Shown here in pieces: positions 16,046-23,508 of a stretch of 64,000 nucleotides of DNA. Source of the stretch: Candidatus Symbiopectobacterium sp. NZEC151 (GTDB lineage Bacteria; Pseudomonadota; Gammaproteobacteria; Enterobacterales; Enterobacteriaceae); contig NZ_JAGFPE010000001.1 in NCBI RefSeq assembly GCF_025962655.1, positions 310,001 to 374,000 of the forward strand, given 5' to 3'. Every line of letters starts with the position of its first letter. Position 1 is the stretch's first letter. The position numbers were made by a program, and so were the translations under genes. The notes under the pieces were generated by a model that did no database searches, was not told where the DNA came from, and saw nothing but the letters and a program-made list of their open reading frames with translations.

Positions 16046-18082
16046 ATGAAAAAAATTAACGCGAGTTACTTTCATTTTTTACACACGATATGCCAACGTC
16101 TTCGCGGTATGGCTTCTCCTTCACTACTGAATGATGCGAACGCTCTGCTCTATTCCGCGAAGAGTTTTGCCGCAGCGATGCTCGCATACTACATTGCACT
16201 GTCAATTGGCCTGGAGCGGCCTTCTTGGGCAATTATCACCGTGTATATTGTTTCCCAAACCTCCGTCGGAGCGTCGCTGAGCAGAAGTCTGTATCGTCTG
16301 GTGGGAACGGTAGTCGGCGCGGGCATAACGGTATTAATTGTACCTGCTTTTGTGAATATGCCGTTATTTTTCAGTGTGATACTGACGGGCTGGATCACCT
16401 TCTGCCTCTATTTATCTTTGCTGGAACGCACGCCCCGCGCCTATGGTTTTGTTCTGGCTGGTTACACTGCGAGTCTGATTGGCTTCCCTGCGGTATCCGA
16501 TCCTGGTGCGATTTTTAACATCGCTATTGTTCGGGTACAGGAAATCATGATCGGTATCTTCTGCGCGGCACTTATTCATCGCTATGTATTGCCCGCGCGC
16601 ATAACGGGCCAGTTCAACAGTAAATTGTCGCAGACGCTGCTCTCGGCGCGACAGCGTGTCGCAGATACTTTAGCAGGCAAACCCGACGCTGTTTCCGGGC
16701 CGCTGCATATGGCACTGGCATTACAGTTCCTGCAGGGTATCAGCCATCATATCCCTTATGATTTTGCGTTCTCTGTACCGGTCCGGCAAGCGAGAAAAAG
16801 GCTTCATGATCGGCTTGCCCGATTAGTCATTGTTAACTGTGAGTTACGCGACCGTTTAGCTCTGATAGCGACGATACCTGTAGATGTGCAAATTCTGCTG
16901 GGTGATGTTGAGGTCTGGCTGGCCTGCAAAGATGAAGGAAAATTCAAAAGCGAGGGTGAAGCGCTCAAAAAAAGGAGTGAAAAATTACTACAGCGCTATT
17001 CAGTGTATGAGCTGACGTTTGAAGAAGCGCTGCGTGTAAGTTTTATGCGCTACCTGTTAGAGGCCATTGTCCTTGTGCAGCAGTGCTATCGTCTTTCGGA
17101 TGCCATTCATCACGCGAAACAGACGCCTGCGCACTCGGAAAAGAATACCGTGAAAGGATATGTATTCCACCGCGATCCTCTTACTGCTGCCCGCACCGCA
17201 CTGGGCGCTTTCGCCATCATTATGAGCGGCTGTCTGGTGTGGATTTTCTCGGCATGGCCTGATGGTGGTACGGCGGTTTCTATCCTTGGCGTTTGTTGCA
17301 CACTGTTTGGCAGCTTCGATACGCCTGCCCCGCATATTGTTAAGTACATTATCGGCTCCTTCTGGGGCGTTGTGATAAGCCTGATCTACAGCTTCGTTCT
17401 ACTACCACAAGTCAGTGATTTTATCGTGCTGGTAACGGTTTTAGCTCCGGTATATCTGCTGGCCGGATCGCTCCAGGCCAGACCGCCTACCACGTTTATG
17501 GCTATGGGGATCACACTGACGCTGCCTATTTTGTGCGAGCTGGGTGCCCACTACAGCGGGGATTTTGCCGTGGCGGTGAATACCTCTATCGCACTATTTT
17601 TTGCTACTGGTTTTGCAGTGCTCGGCATGAGCCTACTGCAAACTGTGCAGGCTGATTCGGCGATAAAACGGCTGCTTCAATTATGCCAGCGAGATATTAA
17701 CCGCAGCGTGGAAGGTAAGCTGAATACAGACGAAACCCTCTGGACCAACCTTATGATCGATCGGGCAGCGTTGATACTGCCGCGATTGCAGCGCAGCGGA
17801 CAGTCACCGGAACGGGCACATCATTTGTTGTACGCCCTGCGTATAGGGCTGTGTGTAATGCGATTACGCCGATGTGATGCGCATGCGAACAAAGAAATAA
17901 AAGAAGTGCTCACTCTTCTTACATACTCGACAGATATTGACACCTTACTTCAACGGATCGCCAGTCTGACTGAGCGCAGCTTGAGCGTAACAGATGAACT
18001 ATCGCGGCATTATGTTGATCAACTGGTTGATCTTTACTGCGCATTAAGCGTTCAGAAAATGGAGCCTGCTAATGATCAATGA
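16046..18082 (+). CDS. FUSC/AaeB-family efflux pump subunit
   Basis: This 678-aa inner-membrane protein of the fusaric-acid/aromatic-acid exporter family (AaeB, YdhK) has two blocks of hydrophobic helices (about residues 35-190 and 395-540) separated by cytoplasmic helical regions, giving the duplicated FUSC topology. It likely exports aromatic acids or similar toxic compounds through an envelope-spanning complex with the HlyD partner. The start is uncertain: ATG 16046 gives a 21-residue extension, while 16109 (MASPSLLNDANALLY) matches family N-termini better; neither has a strong ribosome-binding site. A TTGACA -35-like box lies at 15994-15999. The next gene overlaps its end by 11 bases. Confidence 0.88.
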   Translation: MKKINASYFHFLHTICQRLRGMASPSLLNDANALLYSAKSFAAAMLAYYIALSIGLERPSWAIITVYIVSQTSVGASLSRSLYRLVGTVVGAGITVLIVPAFVNMPLFFSVILTGWITFCLYLSLLERTPRAYGFVLAGYTASLIGFPAVSDPGAIFNIAIVRVQEIMIGIFCAALIHRYVLPARITGQFNSKLSQTLLSARQRVADTLAGKPDAVSGPLHMALALQFLQGISHHIPYDFAFSVPVRQARKRLHDRLARLVIVNCELRDRLALIATIPVDVQILLGDVEVWLACKDEGKFKSEGEALKKRSEKLLQRYSVYELTFEEALRVSFMRYLLEAIVLVQQCYRLSDAIHHAKQTPAHSEKNTVKGYVFHRDPLTAARTALGAFAIIMSGCLVWIFSAWPDGGTAVSILGVCCTLFGSFDTPAPHIVKYIIGSFWGVVISLIYSFVLLPQVSDFIVLVTVLAPVYLLAGSLQARPPTTFMAMGITLTLPILCELGAHYSGDFAVAVNTSIALFFATGFAVLGMSLLQTVQADSAIKRLLQLCQRDINRSVEGKLNTDETLWTNLMIDRAALILPRLQRSGQSPERAHHLLYALRIGLCVMRLRRCDAHANKEIKEVLTLLTYSTDIDTLLQRIASLTERSLSVTDELSRHYVDQLVDLYCALSVQKMEPANDQ

Positions 18083-18287
18083 TTTCAATATTGAGGGCGT
18101 TTTTGTACCCGGTCTGCTGGTAATTGCCCTCGTTGCACTTACCTGTACACTATTTCTCGTACATCTTTTCTCTTTCAGCAAAGGTTACCGCCGCTTGCCC
18201 TTTAGACCGATGATCGATTTTTCCGTCTTCATTATTACTTTTTACCTGCTGTTGCAGGGACTGACCGAACTGGGGTTTTTTAAATGA
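18072..18287 (+). CDS. DUF1656 small membrane protein (AaeX/YdhI-like)
   Basis: This is a 71-aa protein with two transmembrane helices (PGLLVIALVALTCTLFLVHL and FSVFIITFYLLLQGL) and the conserved start FNIEGVFVPG. DUF1656 proteins accompany FUSC and HlyD efflux components (aaeXAB, ydhIJK); their exact role is unknown. It overlaps the FUSC gene upstream by 11 bases and the HlyD gene downstream by 4 bases (ATGA), so the three are one coupled operon. Confidence 0.88.
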   Translation: MINDFNIEGVFVPGLLVIALVALTCTLFLVHLFSFSKGYRRLPFRPMIDFSVFIITFYLLLQGLTELGFFK

Positions 18288-19147
18288 AATCGTTACTTTC
18301 TCTACTGGGCCGCTACGTGCTGACGTTCAGCGCTGTGGCGGTGGCTACGCTTTTGGCTTTTATTCTCTGGAAACATTATGCGCAAACCCCTTGGACCCGC
18401 GATGGTCGGGTTCGTGCGGATGTGGTACAGATTGCGCCGAATGTCTCCGGACCGTTGCTGAATGTGTCCGTCCGCGATAATCAGTGGGTTAATCGGGGCG
18501 ATGTGCTCTATTCCATCGACCCGCACTGGTTGAGGTTGGCAGTGGACAGCGCACAGGCAGATGTTGAGGCGAAACGTCATGAAATGCTGATGCGCCAGGA
18601 TGCGGCGAGGCGACGCTCTCAGATTAAAGGGGTGATTTCCAGCGAGGATTTACAGCAAACAGCCAGCGCAGCCAGCGTCGCTGCGGCCAATTACCACGGT
18701 GCACTGGCTGCGCTGGACCTTGCAGAGCTTAACTTATCGCATGCTATTGTTCGGTCTCCGGTTGCGGGCTATGTCACACATTTGCGGCTTCGCCCTGGCG
18801 ACTATGCCACAGTGGGAGAAACTAAAGTTGCCATCATTGATGCCCATAGTTTTTGGGTGGTTGGCTATTTTGAAGAGACTAAGTTGCAACATATCCGCAC
18901 GGGAAATACTGCACACATAACGCTGATGGGATTTAAGCCGGTGATCACGGGTCATGTTGAGAGTATCGGACGCGGAATAGATGATAACAATGACGAGACC
19001 GGGGGGCTTGGCCTGCCTAATGTCGAGCCAACCTTTAGCTGGGTGCGGCTCGCGCAGCGTATCCCGGTTCGGATTCATATTGACAGATTGCCGGATGGAG
19101 TTGAATTGGTGGCTGGACTGTCTGCGAGTATATCCATCACACCATAA
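18284..19147 (+). CDS. HlyD-family periplasmic adaptor (AaeA/YdhJ-like)
   Basis: This 287-aa membrane-fusion protein has an N-terminal anchor (YVLTFSAVAVATLLAFILW), the paired lipoyl half-motifs (VVQIAPNVSGPLLNVSVRDN and LSHAIVRSPVAGYVTHL) around a helical hairpin, and a beta-barrel domain ending GLSASISITP. It should link the FUSC pump to an outer-membrane channel, which is not encoded here; a host TolC could serve. It is the last gene of the operon. Confidence 0.9.
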   Translation: MKSLLSLLGRYVLTFSAVAVATLLAFILWKHYAQTPWTRDGRVRADVVQIAPNVSGPLLNVSVRDNQWVNRGDVLYSIDPHWLRLAVDSAQADVEAKRHEMLMRQDAARRRSQIKGVISSEDLQQTASAASVAAANYHGALAALDLAELNLSHAIVRSPVAGYVTHLRLRPGDYATVGETKVAIIDAHSFWVVGYFEETKLQHIRTGNTAHITLMGFKPVITGHVESIGRGIDDNNDETGGLGLPNVEPTFSWVRLAQRIPVRIHIDRLPDGVELVAGLSASISITP

Positions 19148-19259
19148 TAAAAAGTATGGTCTCTATTGAGGATTTATGCAGAACTTATGGATTGTCAGTT
19201 CTTGATCTAACTGCCTGATGAGAATGTATTTCTGGTAGAGTAACTATGAGGTTTCGGTT

Positions 19260-19616
19260 ATGAAAAACAGAAAATATTTTGTAAATGACTTAATTATTTG
19301 GATAAACAATAATATCGAGATGCCACTAAAAATTGATGATGTGGCTATCAAATCCGGATATTCAAAATGGCATTTGCAGAGAGTGTTTTTATCTGAAACC
19401 GGTCAGAGTCTAGGAGGTTTCATCAGAGAGAAAAAATTATGTCTTATTTTAGATGCTATTATCACAACAAATGAACCTTTGATAAACATAGCGATGCGAT
19501 TTGGCTTTGACTCTCAGCAATCATTAACTAGGGCATTCCGAAAAAGATATAATGTCCCACCACACCGGTATAGGAAAAATGCCGTCAATATTAAAAATAA
19601 CTCTTCCTGGGGGTAA
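19260..19616 (+). CDS. Small AraC-family regulator (MarA/SoxS size)
   Basis: This 118-aa protein consists almost only of the AraC DNA-binding domain: first helix-turn-helix near LKIDDVAIKSGYSKWHLQRVF, second near PLINIAMRFGFDSQQSLTRAFRK, and the PHRYRK end. With no effector domain it resembles MarA, SoxS and RamA, which act by abundance and activate efflux and stress genes. GAGG lies 9 bases before ATG 19260. It sits 113 bp after the efflux operon in the same direction, within AT-rich DNA, and may regulate efflux genes on the element or host. Confidence 0.85.
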   Translation: MKNRKYFVNDLIIWINNNIEMPLKIDDVAIKSGYSKWHLQRVFLSETGQSLGGFIREKKLCLILDAIITTNEPLINIAMRFGFDSQQSLTRAFRKRYNVPPHRYRKNAVNIKNNSSWG

Positions 19617-20188
19617 GGTAATTACCCGTATCATAAGGATGAGTTTTTAAATCCTTAGTAAGCATCTGGATTATGGGCGGGGTTCATCTTGTAATAATGG
19701 TCTTAGTACCTCTGTTATAGATTTTTGAAGAAAATAAAAATTCTCATTTATTTCATTGTGAATGAACTTAAGGCTTTCTGTGCAATATGTTTTTTCATGC
19801 TTTTGCATGTGTAAGGTATCGGTTAGTACAGTCGGATTCATTAATTGGAATATAATTACGAACCCATGCATGTATTTAATAGTTGGATGAGCTAAAGTTA
19901 ATCTATTTTGTGGATTTTGGATTCGATCGAACCTATGCAGGTCGGCTAAATCCTCCTTGAATAAGGAGTGGCTTTTATGTATGTGTGGGGTTGTGAGCAT
20001 TTAAGTACTATTTTGTTTTTACATTTCTAATGCTTGGTAATTGATGATATGTATTTATACCCGTAATGCAGAAATATAATATCCCTTGAGGTGACAAGGA
20101 AAAAGGAGTCAAAAAAACTAATTATGTCCGTATTACTGATTTTAGAGTCCTTAATACGGACATTTAGGTTTGGTAAAATTCACTTGCG
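19617..20188. other. AT-rich intergenic region, one doubtful ORF
   Basis: This 572-bp AT-rich stretch separates the small AraC regulator from the frameshifted gene. A minus-strand frame of 109 codons at 20000-19671 encodes a His-rich N-terminus and a helical C-terminus; it has no proper ribosome-binding site and no similarity I recognise. It is not called as a gene. No repeat or RNA signature was seen. Confidence 0.35.
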
Positions 20189-21107
20189 TCAATCCGACAT
20201 TGATGTGGGGGAACCGCGTACGAGTGCAGTTTTTAACGTATCACCACTGAGCCTGTCGGTAATGCCTTCGTCAGATGCCCATTGTTCGAAAATAGATAGT
20301 AGTTTGTACGGTTTACTAATTAATGGACGGATGACTTCATTGTTTTTACAGGCCAGCCAGAAAAAACGAGATAGTGGTGTTGATATTCGCGTTGCAGATA
20401 ATGGGGGCACTCTGCTATTGGTTATGATGTCAATGACTTTATCAAGTTCAGCATGTCGAATAACAAACCAGGCATCCCGAGGTAAAATATGAGCCGGGAA
20501 ATACTCTTTCCCCAGGTAATTATTTATCCTCTTTGAGAATATCTCTTTATGTACATATGGTGAAATGTTTTTAGGGAGTTGCATAATTTTTTGTGTTATT
20601 CTTTCTTCCCATGTCATTTTATCGAATAGTTGAAATGGTTCTCCTTGTAAGCTAACTGTTATGCCATGATTAAAATCAATAGCTCCTGTTACAGGTAATG
20701 GTATTTTAAGGGATTGGGCAAGTAATTTTTGTACTAGAACATATTCATATCCAATCAATAGAGTGTCAATAACTCTCTCTGTGGGAATGATATATTTGCC
20801 AGTAGTGCTAACAATAAAATTATGTCCTTCAATAAACGCTTTTTTGTCAAGAAGGCATAAACGATTTATTGATGACATATCACATGCTCTGAGCCTTACT
20901 TTGTAGCCCGACCTCTGTATTTTTCGTAATGTAATTGGCGACTGAAAGTAAATAGAGAGATGAATGCTGCCATGTAATGCATGCCTGTAAATGTCACTTT
21001 TTTTTAATTTTCAGTCCTTTTTTATTTATCACTTCGACTGCTTCACGGATAGTCAGCCAGTCAGGCGAACTATAGTTTGTATTTGATAGTGTTTGTTTTT
21101 TTGACAT
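20189..21107 (-). pseudogene. Enterobacterial HTH-like protein gene split by a +1 frameshift in an A8 tract
   Basis: Two frames join into one conceptual protein of about 305 aa. The first (21107-20994) encodes MSKKQTLSNTNYSSPDWLTI and continues REAVEVINKKGLKIK before a stop; the second resumes as SDIYRHALHGSIHLSIYFQSP and runs through the ATG at 20878 to 20189. Removing one base from the A8 run (20998-21005, minus-strand reading) restores a single frame. The N-terminal segment looks like an excisionase/MerR-type helix-turn-helix, and I recall similar unannotated proteins in enterobacteria. A GAGG lies upstream of 21107. It may be a pseudogene, a slippage-controlled gene or a sequencing error. 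Confidence 0.7.
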
Positions 21108-21341
21108 AGTGGTTTGCCTCTATTTCTATTTTTTAAAAAAATACCATGAATTTTCCAGTGAAATTAATTTCATGGTGCGGGATCTATTACGTTATAATAT
21201 TTGGATTATATTGACGCGGGGGCTTCTTGGCGTTTCAGTCCCCCATATCCGGCCTCATATTTCGCAGTGATTGAAAAGAAGAAAAAATATCAGGTTAAAC
21301 TAATTCAATTCTCAAACATTATTTAAGTTGAATGGAAGACA

Positions 21342-22148
21342 TTACATAAATCTGTCTGCTCCGCCTGATGCTTCAATTGTCTGTCCAGTAACAAACTGAT
21401 TCCTCCCAGAAAGTAGGAACGCAGCAATTGCAGCAATATCTTCAGGAAGTCCAAAGCGGCCCACAGGCGTTTTCTCTTTACCCAGTAATGCCATTACCTC
21501 TTCGTCTGTTCTGTCAGCCAGTTCAGGACGACGATTGCGAACATTCGGTAGCATGTTCTGCGCCCAGTTATCCGTCGCGACAGCACCCACTCCGATCGCA
21601 TTGACCAGAATGCCATCCGGAGCCACGCTAAGTGCTAAACTACGGGTCAGGTTGTTGATAGCGGCGCTCAGTGCGTGTGAGACGGTAAGTTGCGGATTAG
21701 GGTAGATACCGCCAATGGATGAGATATTGACAATACGCCCCCAGTTTCGTCTCTGCATCCCGGGGATGATTACCTTACAAAAACGTCGCATGGCGGAGAA
21801 TTTGGTCTCAGTCATTATCTGCCAGTCTTCTTCCGAAGTGGTTAACAGCGTTCCCGTATGTGCTCTTCCGGCATTATTTACCAGTAAATCAATACGCTGA
21901 AAAACCTTTTCCACTTGTTCAACCACCAGGGAAGGGAGTTTGGGATCAGTCACATCCCCGGCAACAGGCAGCACCGAAACACCGTATTTCTCTGATATTT
22001 TTTTCGCAGCCAGAATCAGCTCAGGTTCTCGTCTGGCCACCATGACTAAATGCACACCATTCACGGCCAGTTCTTCACAAATGCTGAAACCAATTCCTGT
22101 TCGGGCTCCGGTTACCAGAGCCACTTTTCCAGTCAGTTTTAAATCCAT
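21342..22148 (-). CDS. SDR-fold protein lacking the catalytic Tyr and Lys
   Basis: This 268-aa protein has the short-chain dehydrogenase fold: nucleotide motif TGARTGIG (residues about 14-21), NNAG, a catalytic-type serine in NISSIGG and a C-terminal VTGQTIEASGG. At the place of the usual YxxxK the sequence is VSHALSAAI, so the catalytic Tyr and Lys are both replaced by Ser; checking the codons confirms this. It may bind NAD(P) without classical oxidoreductase activity, or use different chemistry. GAGGAG lies 8 bases before ATG 22148. It is divergent from the MFS transporter gene and may act with it. Confidence 0.85.
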   Translation of the reverse strand: MDLKLTGKVALVTGARTGIGFSICEELAVNGVHLVMVARREPELILAAKKISEKYGVSVLPVAGDVTDPKLPSLVVEQVEKVFQRIDLLVNNAGRAHTGTLLTTSEEDWQIMTETKFSAMRRFCKVIIPGMQRRNWGRIVNISSIGGIYPNPQLTVSHALSAAINNLTRSLALSVAPDGILVNAIGVGAVATDNWAQNMLPNVRNRRPELADRTDEEVMALLGKEKTPVGRFGLPEDIAAIAAFLLSGRNQFVTGQTIEASGGADRFM

Positions 22149-22320
22149 TTGCTGCTCCTCAAGTTAAGCACAGTTAATAACATGAGCAGTATTAGTAACA
22201 AATCTCTTTTTCAGGAGCTTGTGCATCAGAATTCAGACGTCTGAAAAAAGCGGTCAAAGAGTTGGGATTTCCGTCTGCTTATACTCCAGACGATATTGAG
22301 TTTAGAGCCAGGAGTGGTCA

Positions 22321-23508
22321 ATGCGAACGGACAATCATGAGCTTTCTTCTGCCAGGATTCTTATGCTGGCGATTATTTGCTGTATTGTTGTAGCTAATAT
22401 TTATTTTAATCAATCTGTCCTGAATTTAATTGCCGGATCCTTTCCCAATGAATGGGGGGCTGTTTCTTTGATCCCCATGGGTACCCAGTTAGGCTATGCG
22501 GTGGGCTTATTCTTTCTGATCCCACTGGGCGATTATATTGAACGTCAGCGGCTTATCCTGCGTCAAGCGCAGGTGCTTTTCCTGGCACTGATCGGCATGA
22601 TGTTATCGCCAACGGCGACAGTGTTGGTGTTCTTCTCCTTCCTTACCGGGATGGCTGCAACAGTAGCCCAACAGGTAGTGCCGCTTGCCGCCTCGCTCTC
22701 CAGAACTTCTGCACGAGGTAAAACCGTGGGTACGGTGATGAGCGGTGTCTTGGCAGGTATCCTTGCTGGCCGGGCTATCGGAGGCCTTATTGGTCAGTAT
22801 TTCGGCTGGCGCGGTGTCTTTTTGTCCGGCGCGATGATGACATTGCTGGCTATATTTTTCATCTTGCGCATTTTGCCTGCTCAGTCGTTGCCAACGCCAA
22901 AGTTTAACTATCTGGCGGTATTACGTTCATTAGGACAGCTGTGGAAAAGCGAGCCGCAGGTGCGTGGTGCAACTCTTACACAAGCAATGCTGTTTGCCTC
23001 CTTCAGCGTGCTGTGGACCGTGCTCCCTTTCTGGTTAGCTCATCGCTACGATTACGGTGCAGGGGTAACCGGAACCCTAGCTGCTTTGGGGTTAATCGGT
23101 ATTCTGTGCGCGCCTCTGGCGGGAAGTTTCAGCGATCGTCAGGGACCATTCCGAATGGTTGTTTTTGGTGTGATACTCATGCTGCTGGCTTGGGCTGTTT
23201 TTTGGAGATGGAACAGTATGGCGGGTATGGTGGTGGGCATTCTACTACTGGATGCGGGTGAACAATGTGTACTAATAGCTAATCAGCACACGATTTACTC
23301 TTTGCGTCCGGATGCCAGAAACCGCCTTAATACACTATTTATGTGCGTTATGTTTATTGGCGGAGCATGTGGCTCACTAACTGCCACCTGGATATGGGAG
23401 ACAACTCATAACTGGGCGCTGATTTCTACAGCGGGGGCAGGGCTCGTGATCTTGGGGATGTTAATAACCGTGAGACGTAAATATTCAGGTCTCCATTCGG
23501 GCACATAG
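22321..23508 (+). CDS. MFS transporter, drug/metabolite exporter
   Basis: This 395-aa major-facilitator protein has twelve predicted helices. The first is preceded by a short cytoplasmic end, the loop motif GDYIERQRLILRQ lies between helices 2 and 3, and a second-half counterpart SFSDRQGPFRM follows helix 8. The type resembles YnfM/NepI-like exporters. AGGAG is 6 bases before ATG 22321. It is divergent from the SDR gene (172 bp apart) and overlaps the 3' end of the large regulator by 24 bases. The substrate is unknown. Confidence 0.88.
   Translation: MRTDNHELSSARILMLAIICCIVVANIYFNQSVLNLIAGSFPNEWGAVSLIPMGTQLGYAVGLFFLIPLGDYIERQRLILRQAQVLFLALIGMMLSPTATVLVFFSFLTGMAATVAQQVVPLAASLSRTSARGKTVGTVMSGVLAGILAGRAIGGLIGQYFGWRGVFLSGAMMTLLAIFFILRILPAQSLPTPKFNYLAVLRSLGQLWKSEPQVRGATLTQAMLFASFSVLWTVLPFWLAHRYDYGAGVTGTLAALGLIGILCAPLAGSFSDRQGPFRMVVFGVILMLLAWAVFWRWNSMAGMVVGILLLDAGEQCVLIANQHTIYSLRPDARNRLNTLFMCVMFIGGACGSLTATWIWETTHNWALISTAGAGLVILGMLITVRRKYSGLHSGT

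Noticed and set aside
19671..20000. 109-codon minus-strand frame in the AT-rich gap
   Set aside because: No ribosome-binding site at the start and no recognisable motif; kept only as a remark in the region entry.
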